DNA from: Synergistaceae bacterium DZ-S4
GTDB lineage: Bacteria; Synergistota; Synergistia; Synergistales; Synergistaceae
Length of the DNA stretch: 64,000 nucleotides
Direction of reading: 5' to 3'
Assembly: GCA_025943965.1 (NCBI GenBank)
Contig: JAPCWD010000001.1
Coordinates: forward strand, 237,432 to 301,431
The position numbers were made by a program, and so were the translations under genes. This document shows, piece by piece, positions 18,054 through 27,250 of this stretch (position 1 is its first letter; each line of letters starts with the position of its first letter). The notes below the pieces were generated by a model, which ran no database searches, was not told the origin of the DNA, and saw only the letters and a program-made list of their open reading frames with translations.

Positions 18054-19874
18054 ATGGCCAAGAACGATGTTAATTTAAGTTTGATGGATGGAGACATTAT
18101 GATGGATGAGCATATAAAGAATATAAAAGAGCTGATAAATTCAGCTAAACTTCCAAAAATGGAAGCAATTCTTTCTGAGTCGAAGGAGATCGCTTCTTCT
18201 ATAGTGATCGGCCGCTCCAGGTTCATGGAAAAATACGGAGTCTCATCGGAACTTGAATATAAACGCATGAGTATTAAAAACGGACATGTGATGTTTCATG
18301 CGCATATAGGCATGAATACCTGGGATGAAACGGCCCGGAGCCTCAGGGCCGCCTATGATTTTGCCGAAAGTAACGGCTTCGTCATCGACAGGGCCGGGAT
18401 CTGCCTTGACAGGAGGATGGCCCTTCCCAAAGACATGAGAAAGTCCGCTCCCCAGGAGAGCGGTCCATATCTTGAAACTGAAGAAGAATGGATGCAGGTG
18501 GGACAGGCTGCTCCCATCCAGCCCCATATGGGAGACTTCATAATCGGCTTTCCTGCTTCAACGGAAAACACGGTATCAGCATTGCGGGCAGGTGTAACTA
18601 CAATAGGCAATTTATCACAGTTTTTTGCGCACGAGGCTCCCATGTGGAAACGCAAGGACATAACGACAGTCGAAACGGTAAAAGCCATAGGGATAATGGG
18701 TTTCCTTCGCGACAGGGGAACACTGATGCATTCGTACCTTGACGACGGTTTCGGAGCGCTTTTCCTTGACTGCAGCACAAGCGCGGCCTGGGCCTACCTG
18801 GAGAAGTACATAGTTGAAGATCTTCTTGGGGCTAAGCTTGCCCACTGTGTAGGAGGGCTTGTTTCCGATCCGGTCAAGCGTTCCGGATGGATATTTGCGT
18901 TGGATGAGATCCACGGTCACGACTGCGTGGGTTCGATGTTCTACGGAGACACTATATCCTCGCACAGCGATCCTGAAAAAAACCGGGCACTGACAGCAGA
19001 GTACCTTCTTTGGGACATTATGACCCAGATAGAATGTCCGACAGGACATGCGGTCCTTCCTGTTCCATTCACGGAAGCCCATAGGGCCCCGTCGCTCGAA
19101 GAGATATGCGAGGTGCAGCTGTGGGGGAGAGAGATAGAAAAGACAGCCGTAAAAATGCACCCGCACTTTGATTTCACCGAACCTAAAAAGTTTGCGGGAT
19201 CTATATGCAGGAAAGGCAGAAGGATATTCAACGACGCGCTTTCATATCTGGAAGAGTGCGGGGTCGATACGAAGGACGCGGTCCAGATGCTTTATGTACT
19301 GAAATGCATGGGACCCAGAGTTTTTGAAGATACGCTAAATCCTTCCGCAAAAAATGGTACTGCTCCTGCCGGAGAATCATTGGCCATACCAAATGATATT
19401 TTCACCAAGACTCTTGAGCAGGTCGACATATGGACTCCATATTTTAACAGCAGCGAAGTAAGGCAGAAGCTCTCTGGACGCAGGGTGCTTCTGGCATCGA
19501 CCGATGTACACGAACATGGCCTTTTGTTGATCGACAATCTGCTGCAGCAGGCAGGATGTCATGCCGTGAACATAGGTGCGGAGAAAAATCCGGACGAGGT
19601 CGTACTTGCCGGCGTCCGGTACGGTGCAGAGATCATCTTTATCAGCACCCACAACGGCATGGCGCTTGAGTATGCAAGGAACGTACTGGACGAGATGGAA
19701 GAGCAGAACGTTTCCATCCCGGTATGCATGGGAGGGGTCCTGAACCAGAACACGGAAGAAGGTACTGTCCCCGTAGAGGTCTCCTCGGATCTTGAGAGAC
19801 TGGGCATAGGGATAGTTACTGATCTCAGGCGTTTGCCCGAGTGTGCAGCTTCGCTTCTGGCCACCCTGCAGTAA
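18054..19874 (+). CDS. Cobalamin-dependent enzyme: barrel-like domain fused to B12-binding domain
   Basis: A 606-residue protein I can place only by fold. Residues about 470-606 are a Rossmann-like B12 domain with base-off/His-on motifs: D484-x-H486-x-x-G489 in STDVHEHGLLL, S531-T-H533 in the SxL position and GG560-561. Residues about 50-430 look like a TIM-barrel catalytic domain broadly reminiscent of glutamate mutase subunit E, but with no diagnostic match, so the substrate is unknown. In glutamate mutase the two parts are separate subunits. Neighbours are a HyuA-like ATPase and a TRAP solute receptor. The ATG at 18099 (residue 16), after GGAGACATT, has a better ribosome site than the one at 18054. 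Confidence 0.75.
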   Translation: MAKNDVNLSLMDGDIMMDEHIKNIKELINSAKLPKMEAILSESKEIASSIVIGRSRFMEKYGVSSELEYKRMSIKNGHVMFHAHIGMNTWDETARSLRAAYDFAESNGFVIDRAGICLDRRMALPKDMRKSAPQESGPYLETEEEWMQVGQAAPIQPHMGDFIIGFPASTENTVSALRAGVTTIGNLSQFFAHEAPMWKRKDITTVETVKAIGIMGFLRDRGTLMHSYLDDGFGALFLDCSTSAAWAYLEKYIVEDLLGAKLAHCVGGLVSDPVKRSGWIFALDEIHGHDCVGSMFYGDTISSHSDPEKNRALTAEYLLWDIMTQIECPTGHAVLPVPFTEAHRAPSLEEICEVQLWGREIEKTAVKMHPHFDFTEPKKFAGSICRKGRRIFNDALSYLEECGVDTKDAVQMLYVLKCMGPRVFEDTLNPSAKNGTAPAGESLAIPNDIFTKTLEQVDIWTPYFNSSEVRQKLSGRRVLLASTDVHEHGLLLIDNLLQQAGCHAVNIGAEKNPDEVVLAGVRYGAEIIFISTHNGMALEYARNVLDEMEEQNVSIPVCMGGVLNQNTEEGTVPVEVSSDLERLGIGIVTDLRRLPECAASLLATLQ

Positions 19875-19920
19875 TGATCTGACCCACAGGATGATATCAA
19901 AGGAATTGGGAGTGATAGGG

Positions 19921-20958
19921 ATGACAGTTTCAAAGCGTTTTATCTTCTTTTCTTTAGTTTCTCTTTTTTGCGCGTTTTCGGTGATCGCCACGGTAAAGAG
20001 CTCGGAAGCAGCTCCGGTGGTGCTCAAGTTTGCGGGACAGAATCCACCCGAACACTTTGCAACGGTTTCAATGAATGAAATAGCAAAAGAAGTAGCCCAG
20101 AAGACCAACAACAGAGTACAGATCAAGGTCTTCCCGGCCAACCAGCTTGGGGATTATTCGCTCGTTTATGAGGAACTGATCAGGGGAACTGTCGAAATGG
20201 CCTGCATCTCCTTTCCGAGCCAGTTCGACAACAGGATGGACCTGATATACGTTCAGGGTTATACAAGCAGCTATGAACAGGTGTCCAAGGTTTACGACCC
20301 CAACGGCTGGTTCTTCAAAAAAATGGATGAATTCAATTCACGCCTGGGAGTAAAACTGCTTGGCATGTACCTTGAGGGAATGGTCGGCATTGGAACAGTA
20401 AAGCCGATGAGAGCCCCTCTCGATCCAAAAGTGGACAAGGGACTCCTCCTCCGCATCCCCAACATGGATGTCTTCAAGACAGCCCTGGAAGGCGCCGGCT
20501 TTCGCACGATCTCCATCCCGTTCGCCGATGTTTACCAGTCGATGCAGACAGGTGTATGCGACGGCGATACAGGCTACTCCATCGTGGCTGCCTACACCAC
20601 ATTCGGAGATGTCATCAAACATTGGTACAACTTCAACAAAAATACGGAATGCCTCGGGATAATGATCAGCGACAAGGTCTGGAAAAAACTTTCAGCTGAA
20701 GACCGGAAGGTACTACAGGAAGCTGTGAGCAGACAGGCAGCGTTGAGCATCACGAACGCACGGGCGAACGACCAGAAGTATCTTGATCTGATGAAGAAGA
20801 AGGGGATACAGGTGCACATGTACACCCCCAAGGAACTCAAGCCGATGATGGACGCATTCGCCGCCACATGGGGACAGCTTGATCAGAGCAAAGGCAAGGC
20901 TCTGATGGATGAGTTCAAGAAAGAAATGAAAAAGATCTCGGACGCAATTGCTAAGTAA
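19921..20958 (+). CDS. TRAP transporter solute-binding protein (DctP family)
   Basis: Periplasmic receptor of 345 residues. The ATG at 19921 gives a clean signal peptide (SKRFIFFSLVSLFCAFSVIA) with processing near SSEAAP. The mature part has DctP features: KFAGQNPPEHF, VQIKVFPANQLGD and an LRIPNMDVFKTAL segment containing the ligand-binding Arg. It ends with a helical tail as usual. No dctQ or dctM membrane genes are nearby, so it must use permeases encoded elsewhere. It lies 46 bases after the B12-enzyme gene, suggesting that it captures the substrate of that pathway (inference). A strong terminator ends the unit. Confidence 0.88.
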   Translation: MTVSKRFIFFSLVSLFCAFSVIATVKSSEAAPVVLKFAGQNPPEHFATVSMNEIAKEVAQKTNNRVQIKVFPANQLGDYSLVYEELIRGTVEMACISFPSQFDNRMDLIYVQGYTSSYEQVSKVYDPNGWFFKKMDEFNSRLGVKLLGMYLEGMVGIGTVKPMRAPLDPKVDKGLLLRIPNMDVFKTALEGAGFRTISIPFADVYQSMQTGVCDGDTGYSIVAAYTTFGDVIKHWYNFNKNTECLGIMISDKVWKKLSAEDRKVLQEAVSRQAALSITNARANDQKYLDLMKKKGIQVHMYTPKELKPMMDAFAATWGQLDQSKGKALMDEFKKEMKKISDAIAK

Positions 20959-20990
20959 AGAGCCTCCCAACGGCTTTTAGGGATCCGGGA

Positions 20991-21040
20991 AGTCAGCGGC
21001 CCCGCAGAGATAGAAGCGGAGGCCGCTGACTTGTCTTTTT
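20991..21040 (+). terminator. Terminator after the TRAP receptor gene
   Basis: AGTCAGCGGCC (20991-21001) pairs with GGCCGCTGACT (21021-21031), and TGTCTTTTT follows. Confidence 0.85.
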
Positions 21041-21058
21041 CCGGACGCGGAGGTCGGG

Positions 21059-22309
21059 TCAGTCTTCGGATTTTTTCCCCCCGGAGACCCCGAGCCTTTT
21101 CATCAGCAGGACAAGATAGAAGGAGATGACATCTTCAAAGTTCTCTGTAGAAATGTTGAGCCTTTCTTCTATTTTTGCGATCCTGTATGCAAGCGTGTTC
21201 CTGTGCAGGTGCAGCTTTTCAGCGGCCTTCTGTTTGCTGAAGAAGCATTCGCAGTATGTCGAAAATGTTTCCAGAAGATCAGCTGCGTCGTTATCCTCAC
21301 CATATCCCGCAAGTTTTTTTTCAAGATACTTCAGGGAGTAATTTGGATTCACCGAGAGCAGTATGTGCTCAAGGAGCATTTCATTGAAGCAATAGACACC
21401 GGGCTGCAGCGACAATTTTTCTGCTACCGATACGACTTCCCAGGCGTTGCTGTAGGCAAAGGGCATCTCGTAGAGGTTCTGGGCCGGATGACCCAGGCCG
21501 ATTATTGTCTCTATCGAGGCGTCTTTCAGTTTATCCCAAATCTCTTTCGAAAGGCCTTTCGCCCGTTCCAGCTCTGCGGACAGAGGCTCTTCTTCGTTTT
21601 TTTCCAGTTTCCAGAAGATAACGAACCTGTCCCTCGATACAGATGCGATTATGTTCTGGGGATCGGGGAAGACCTCCCTTAGGATCTCAATCACCCTGGA
21701 GTGGGTGGCTCCGTAGTCAATTTCATCGGAAATAGGATCCGTATTGCTTTTGTATGAGAGGCGGACCGGATTCTTCTCCAGGCCAAGTCCCCTGAAGTTA
21801 GAGAAAAAGATCGCTATCGCACCTCTTGGGACATCAAGCCGTATACCCAGCCTCTCTGCTCTTTCAGGGAGTTTGGAAAGGTCGTCCCTTCTCGGATCGA
21901 ATGAGCTGATATCGTTGACCAGCTCGTCGACCTTTCCCTGTGATGTCCTGAGCGAAGGAGCGTATATTTTTTCTCTGAGCATGCTTTCGATCTGGTTTTT
22001 AACAAGCGTGGAAAACTGCAGCACCAGTTCCGGTTCGCCTGCGATGGCTGCTGTTCCGATCACCTGGCCGTTAAAAAAAATGGGAAACGTGGAGCCCGGA
22101 TACCAGACACCGAGTTTTCGGGCCGCGTCTTTATCATCAAAACTCATTTTTTTGTATTTTATGCATGGCAAAGAGGGCGGATGAAATTAGCCCAGCCTTT
22201 CTTTTGCAGGGGCGCCGATAATTATTCCGTTGATATCAGTAATTATTATGCTCCTGCCCATCAATCCGCTGAGGTATTCAGAAATTTCCTGGGCATATTT
22301 TTCCAGCAA
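21059..22309 (-). pseudogene. CdaR/PucR-family regulator interrupted by in-frame TAA
   Basis: Regulator with a sugar-diacid-recognition-like N-terminal domain and a C-terminal helix-turn-helix (KQKAAEKLHLHRNTLAYRIAKIEERL). Reading the minus strand from a TTG at 22309, eight bases after an AAGGAGG ribosome site (22324-22318), gives 40 codons that fit the domain start (ISEYLSGLMGRSIIITDING then KERLG). A TAA follows at 22189-22187, and the same frame resumes with FHPPSL and runs 370 codons to 21059. Family members continue uninterrupted through this G-x-F-H region. A single base change from TCA (Ser) would explain the stop. No ribosome site supports a restart at 22171. It may be a nonsense mutant or a base error. 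Confidence 0.75.
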
Positions 22310-22343
22310 GATCGCAGCCTCCTTCGAAGTTTCCAAATCAACA

Positions 22344-22390
22344 ACAAAAAAACAAAAGGGCTGAAAACCATATCAAGTCGTCAGCCCTTT
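22344..22390 (-). terminator. Terminator of the ABC permease pair
   Basis: On the minus strand AAAGGGCTGA (22390-22381) pairs with TCAGCCCTTT (22364-22355), followed by TGTTTTTTT. Confidence 0.85.
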
Positions 22391-22410
22391 ATAAAAGAGC
22401 AGTTGCTGCT

Positions 22411-23340
22411 TTAGTCCCTGTCTTCCCGTCTGAAAGGTATGCTCAGCGCCGCGGGGGCTTCAAGGAGTATGCCCTTGCCGGCCCTTATTGCGACCAGTGT
22501 CAGGACGATGATAGTCATCAGATATGGCAAAGTCAGGAGTAGCGAGGCTGAAATGCTGGAGCCCATCGCCTGCATCCTCAGCTGAAGCGCCTCTACACCT
22601 CCGAAAAGATATGCTCCCAAAGCAGCGCGGGCCGGATTCCAAAGTCCGAATATCACCAGGGCTACAGCTATCCATCCCCTTCCGGCTGTCATGCCTTCGA
22701 TCCACATCTGTGCGTAGACAACTGAGAGGTAGCCGCCTCCTATCCCAGCAAGCCCGCCCCCGAACATACAGTAGAAGTATCGGATCGCAGTCACGGGAAG
22801 ACCCATTGCATCGGCTGCACGGGGATTCTCTCCGACGGCTCTCAGGTTGAGTCCCGGCCGTGTCCTGAAAAGGAACCAGCAGAGCAGCGCAATAAGGACG
22901 TATGAGAGGTAAACCATTGTGTTGTGCTGGAAAAAAATAGGGCCAATGAAGGGTATGTCACCGAGTATGGGCATCCTGAGGGGGGCCATGCCGGATATCG
23001 TTTCGCCAATGACTCCCCTTCCGAGAAGGGCACTTAGTCCATAGCCTGTCAGGACCATTGCAAGCCCGCTCACTACCTGGTTGCACATCAGGGTTATGCA
23101 AAGAAATGCATGTATCAGTGTTATCGCCGCACCTGCTGCAAATGATGCCAGGATGCCCAGCCAGGGGTCGCCTGTGGACCTTGTTACCGCGAACCCGGTG
23201 TATGCACCCACGAGCATGACTCCCTCAAGGCCCAGGTTCATGACCCCGGCTCTTTCGGATATCACTTCCCCCAGGGTTGCGTAAAGGACCGGTGTACCGC
23301 TTCTTACCGCGGAAGCCAGTATAGCTATAAGGAAATCCAT
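22411..23340 (-). CDS. ABC transporter permease, nucleoside/BMP type (second subunit)
   Basis: Inner-membrane permease of 309 residues with about eight or nine hydrophobic segments. Family blocks are LGEVISERAGVMNLGLEGVM at the N-terminus and LRAVGENPRAADAMG, the cytoplasmic coupling loop, near residue 170. It belongs to the branch that imports nucleosides or similar solutes with a BMP-family lipoprotein. The start codon abuts the stop of the partner permease, so the two are translationally linked. Neither the ATPase nor the BMP receptor is encoded in this window. Confidence 0.88.
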   Translation of the reverse strand: MDFLIAILASAVRSGTPVLYATLGEVISERAGVMNLGLEGVMLVGAYTGFAVTRSTGDPWLGILASFAAGAAITLIHAFLCITLMCNQVVSGLAMVLTGYGLSALLGRGVIGETISGMAPLRMPILGDIPFIGPIFFQHNTMVYLSYVLIALLCWFLFRTRPGLNLRAVGENPRAADAMGLPVTAIRYFYCMFGGGLAGIGGGYLSVVYAQMWIEGMTAGRGWIAVALVIFGLWNPARAALGAYLFGGVEALQLRMQAMGSSISASLLLTLPYLMTIIVLTLVAIRAGKGILLEAPAALSIPFRREDRD

Positions 23341-24429
23341 CTATTTTGCCTCCTCCGCAGTACCTGCTGAAACTCTTACGATCTTTATCCTGAATCTTGA
23401 AAGCGTCTCTGCGGCAAGCACTGAAAAGAGGATCAGCCCCTGCAGTATCTGGAGGCTTGCCATCGGCAGACCCATAACGACCTGGAGAGTATCCCCTCCG
23501 ACCAGCAGGACGCCCATGAGGAAGGATACCAATGGCACATAGATCGGGGAAAGCCTTGCAAGCCATGCAACAATAATGCCTGTGTAGCCGTACCCCATCG
23601 TAAAGCCCCTGCTCATCCTCCCGTGCAGTCCGGCTATCTCCCCCATGCCGGCCAGACCGGCTATCGCGCCTCCGATGAAGGTAACAAGCAGGATGTTCCC
23701 GGCTATATCCATGCCTCCGTAACGTGCGGCCCGGGGATTTTCGCCTATTACCCTTATTTCATATCCCCATTTGCTCCTTTTGAGTATCACCTGAAGGATC
23801 ACGGCTGCTGTCAGCGCTATGAAAATGCCGGCGTGGATCCTTGTGTTTCCCCAGACCCAAAGCCTCGCAGCATCCGGGAAATTTGCAGTAAATGGAAATC
23901 CCATGCTCATAGGATCTTTCCATGGCCCGTAGATGAAGTATTCAGAGATGTTTATCGCGACATAGTTAAGCATGAGCGTAGTTATAGTCTCATTGACGTT
24001 CCATCTTGCCTTAAGGAAGCCGGCAAGCCCTCCCCAGAGCCCTCCGGCTATGCCCGCTGTGATGAACATGATAATGAACATCAATGCCCAGTTGTCAACA
24101 AAGAAAAACCTCACCACGGCCACTGTGGCGATAGCTCCCATACAGAGCTGTCCCTCTGCCCCAATGTTCCAGATCAGCATCTTGTAACAGATGAGTCCGG
24201 CAAGGGCGGTAAGTGTGATGGGGATGGCTTTTGTCACTATTTCGCTAAGTCCGTATATGCTGCCGAAAGCCCCGTTGAGCACTGCCAAATATGCCTCGAA
24301 AGGATTTACTCCAAGTACCGAAAAAAGCAGCCCGCCGGCCAATAGGCCGAAGACGACCGCTGCTACCGGTATCAGTATGTTTACCCATGCAGGGTTGTCA
24401 AGGCGCGGTTCAAATTTTAAACGGATCAT
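23341..24429 (-). CDS. ABC transporter permease, nucleoside/BMP type (first subunit)
   Basis: Inner-membrane permease of 362 residues with about nine hydrophobic segments. It carries the coupling-loop motif IRVIGENPRAARYGGMD near residue 230. AEGQLCMGAIA and GYGYTGIIVAWLARLSP are typical of the YufP-like subunit. It heads a two-gene unit with the second permease. Usual operons read receptor, ATPase, permease, permease, but here the divergent cardiolipin synthase gene lies directly upstream. The ATG is preceded by GAGAGCT. Confidence 0.88.
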   Translation of the reverse strand: MIRLKFEPRLDNPAWVNILIPVAAVVFGLLAGGLLFSVLGVNPFEAYLAVLNGAFGSIYGLSEIVTKAIPITLTALAGLICYKMLIWNIGAEGQLCMGAIATVAVVRFFFVDNWALMFIIMFITAGIAGGLWGGLAGFLKARWNVNETITTLMLNYVAINISEYFIYGPWKDPMSMGFPFTANFPDAARLWVWGNTRIHAGIFIALTAAVILQVILKRSKWGYEIRVIGENPRAARYGGMDIAGNILLVTFIGGAIAGLAGMGEIAGLHGRMSRGFTMGYGYTGIIVAWLARLSPIYVPLVSFLMGVLLVGGDTLQVVMGLPMASLQILQGLILFSVLAAETLSRFRIKIVRVSAGTAEEAK

Positions 24430-24515
24430 AAATAGCTCTCCCGTCTATGCAAAGTTGCAGTTACGACTATAAATTATATCAGATATAATAGAATGCTGAA
24501 GGGCGTGAGAGACTA

Positions 24516-26102
24516 ATGTGGAAGACGACCAAATTTGTTCTTTTAATGATATTGGCAGCCTTTGTCGCAGGACTCATGCCGACAATAATTGATTTTATCG
24601 ACAGTACAGTGATCTATTCGGTGAAGGAAGGACTCTCCCTTCACCCCAGGTTTACAGCTGAAATCGCATCCTTCTTCCATGCAGCTAAAAATTATACCTG
24701 GCATATCCTCATAGTCTATGCGTTCATAATCGGCATTGTCATTTTCATGGAGGGGCAGAACCCGGACAGGACTATACTTTGGCTCCTGACCCTGGTGCTG
24801 ATACCGGTCATTGGGGTTATCGTATATATGATCCTGGGTCCTGACCTGAAAAACATAAGGAACAGAAAACTCTTCAAACCGTCGAAGGATATGCCCGTTG
24901 ACATGACTCCCTTTACTCAGGACAAAAGGTTCCTGATCGGAAAAGCAATACATACTGCCAGCGGAGCAGACCTGACCCTAAAAAACAAAGTGGACATCCT
25001 TATCAATGGCGAGGAAACCTTTGGTTCGATCAAAAGCGAGCTCAGGAAGGCAAAAAAATTCATTCACATGCAGTATTACATCATTAAGGATGACGGCATC
25101 GGCAGTGAGATAAGGGACATCCTTACGGAAGCTGCTTCAAGGGGAGTGATGGTACGGGTCCTCTATGATGCAGTCGGGAGTTGGAAGCTTAAGCGCGAAT
25201 ATACTGAGGCTCTTAAAAGTGCCGGTGTTGAGTGTCATTCATTCATGCCGGTCTCTTTCCCTATGTTCAGGAGAAAGATGAATTTCCGCAATCACAGGAA
25301 AATAATAGTCATCGACGGAGCTGTAGCCTTCACAGGAGGACTGAACATAGGCGACGAATATCTCGGGAAGGGCCGTCTGGGGCACTGGCGGGATACCCAT
25401 GTGCGTCTTGAAGGGGAGTCTGTGGCCGAGCTTCACAAAATATTCCTTTACGACTGGTGCATGAGATCGGGAGAGGATCCCGACAAGATTTGCGAGGACG
25501 TATCGTGCGATGAGTGCGGGAACATGCACGAACAGGATCTCTCCCGCCTTCCCGTCTTACCCCTGCAGGTAGTCGCAAGCGGCATAGACAGCGCCTGGCA
25601 TTCCATATCGATGGGTTATTTCAGCATGATATCAAGGGCTAGGGAAAGGGCCTGGATAACGACCCCATATCTTGTCCCCGGTCCGATCCTGATGAACGCG
25701 ATGATGACGGCATCCCTTGCAGGAGTGGACGTAAGGGTGATGATGCCGGCAATAAAAGACCACTTCCTTGTCTTTTGGGGAAGCCGCGGCAACATTGAGC
25801 CGCTGCTGAGGGCCGGAGTAAGGGTATTCCGCTACAGAAAAGGATTCATCCACACAAAGACCCTCCTTGCTGATGACGACATATCCTCGGTGGGCACATG
25901 CAACATGGATGTAAGAAGCCTCGAGATCAACTTCGAAAACCAGCTCTTCATATATGACAAGGGGCTCAACGGGGAATTTGCACAACACTTCCTTGCCGAT
26001 ATCGAGGATTCTGAGGAACTGCATCTGAGCGAGTGGGAAAAAAGACCGATATGGCAGAAGATACTTGAGTCCTTCGGAAGATTGTATTCGGCGCAGATAT
26101 AA
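24516..26102 (+). CDS. cls: Cardiolipin synthase (phospholipase D family)
   Basis: Membrane enzyme of 528 residues joining two phosphatidylglycerol molecules into cardiolipin. Three N-terminal hydrophobic stretches (about 8-28, 65-85 and 90-112) precede two HKD motifs: NHRKIIVIDGAVAFTGGLNIGDEYLG near residue 252 (given in parts here: HRK and D with GGLN) and IHTKTLLADDDISSVGTCNMD near residue 445 (HTK and D with GTCN). The length is normal. Its stop overlaps the start of the next gene by one base (TAATG), so the phosphoesterase is probably co-translated. Confidence 0.9.
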   Translation: MWKTTKFVLLMILAAFVAGLMPTIIDFIDSTVIYSVKEGLSLHPRFTAEIASFFHAAKNYTWHILIVYAFIIGIVIFMEGQNPDRTILWLLTLVLIPVIGVIVYMILGPDLKNIRNRKLFKPSKDMPVDMTPFTQDKRFLIGKAIHTASGADLTLKNKVDILINGEETFGSIKSELRKAKKFIHMQYYIIKDDGIGSEIRDILTEAASRGVMVRVLYDAVGSWKLKREYTEALKSAGVECHSFMPVSFPMFRRKMNFRNHRKIIVIDGAVAFTGGLNIGDEYLGKGRLGHWRDTHVRLEGESVAELHKIFLYDWCMRSGEDPDKICEDVSCDECGNMHEQDLSRLPVLPLQVVASGIDSAWHSISMGYFSMISRARERAWITTPYLVPGPILMNAMMTASLAGVDVRVMMPAIKDHFLVFWGSRGNIEPLLRAGVRVFRYRKGFIHTKTLLADDDISSVGTCNMDVRSLEINFENQLFIYDKGLNGEFAQHFLADIEDSEELHLSEWEKRPIWQKILESFGRLYSAQI

Positions 26103-27250
26103 TGAACGACAGGGCATACGAGAAAAGATTTTCGGAACATCCGATACTTTGGGTGATATCCGGCGCGGCAGTGATCTTCATGCACATCTTCATTTACGCG
26201 AGGATCGCTGCGGCTGCGGGCGGAAAAATGATCAGTCTGGCGTGGCTGATATGGAGCATCCTGATGATGCTCGTCCTCTACGTTTCGAGAAGGACTGAGA
26301 GGATCAGTTCAGACGAAGGAAGAAAATGGACCGACAGGGTCGGCGGAGTCTGGATGTTCTTCGTTCTCATAACATTTCTCTCGTTTTTGCTTATCGACCT
26401 GATACAATACTTCACCTCATTCAAATTATCGGGGGCGTCTGAACTCTCCGCAGCTTTCGTCATGGGACTGGCTGTGACGGGAATGGGCATAAAGCAGGCC
26501 AACACAGTACAGAAAACTATGATCAGAGTGCCGACCTCCAAACTTCCCGAGGGCTGTAAAAGGCTCAGGATAGTACAGCTGACTGACCTCCACCTTGGCC
26601 CCTTCGTCGGTCTGCCCCTGCTCGCCCAGATACTGCGGAAGGTAAGGGAGGCGGACCCTGACATCGTAGTAGTGACCGGAGATCTGGCCGACGGAAAACT
26701 TGCCGGCCGGAGGCGTGAGATATCGATGCTGAAACGTATAAAGCCCAGATTCGGAATGTATGCCGTTCCAGGCAACCATGACTATTATGACGATATCGAC
26801 GAAGCCGTCTTCTTCATGGAATCCGCGGGAATGAAGGTCCTGAGGACCGAGGCTGCCGAAACGGGCGGGATCATAATAGCAGGCGCAGATGACAGGGATC
26901 ATCTTGTAAAGGGACAGTGGAACCTCTCACGCTCTGAGACCCTTGTTCTATCTTACGAGAGGGAGCAGAGGGATAAATTCCTTCTTCTGCTGAGGCACCG
27001 CCCCATTGTGGAAAAGGGTACCGAGGGGCACTTCGACCTTCAGCTCTCAGGGCATACCCACGGAGGACAGCTTTTTCCCCTGATCTCTTCCAGGCACAGG
27101 ATCGCAGGATATACCAGAGGTCTGAAAAAACTCAAATGCGGAGGGTGTCTTTACGTAAGCAACGGTGCGGGATTCGTCGGTCCTCCCGTCAGGCTGTTTG
27201 CACCGCCTGAGATAGCAGTTATAGATCTGGTGAGATCAGATGAAGGATAA
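26102..27250 (+). CDS. Membrane-anchored metallophosphoesterase
   Basis: A 382-residue protein with four hydrophobic segments in the first 140 residues, then a calcineurin-like phosphoesterase domain. Metal motifs are in order: LTDLHLGP near 162, TGDLADG near 195, PGNHDYYDD near 223, and LSGHTHGGQ near 317. It resembles YkuE/YaeI-type lipid phosphoesterases. Its position directly after cardiolipin synthase fits a role in lipid metabolism (inference). The ATG overlaps the preceding TAA. Confidence 0.87.
   Translation: MNDRAYEKRFSEHPILWVISGAAVIFMHIFIYARIAAAAGGKMISLAWLIWSILMMLVLYVSRRTERISSDEGRKWTDRVGGVWMFFVLITFLSFLLIDLIQYFTSFKLSGASELSAAFVMGLAVTGMGIKQANTVQKTMIRVPTSKLPEGCKRLRIVQLTDLHLGPFVGLPLLAQILRKVREADPDIVVVTGDLADGKLAGRRREISMLKRIKPRFGMYAVPGNHDYYDDIDEAVFFMESAGMKVLRTEAAETGGIIIAGADDRDHLVKGQWNLSRSETLVLSYEREQRDKFLLLLRHRPIVEKGTEGHFDLQLSGHTHGGQLFPLISSRHRIAGYTRGLKKLKCGGCLYVSNGAGFVGPPVRLFAPPEIAVIDLVRSDEG

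Noticed and set aside
19843..19920. N-terminal extension of the TRAP receptor
   Set aside because: It overlaps the end of the B12-enzyme gene and lies before a proper signal peptide. The ATG at 19921 is the better start.
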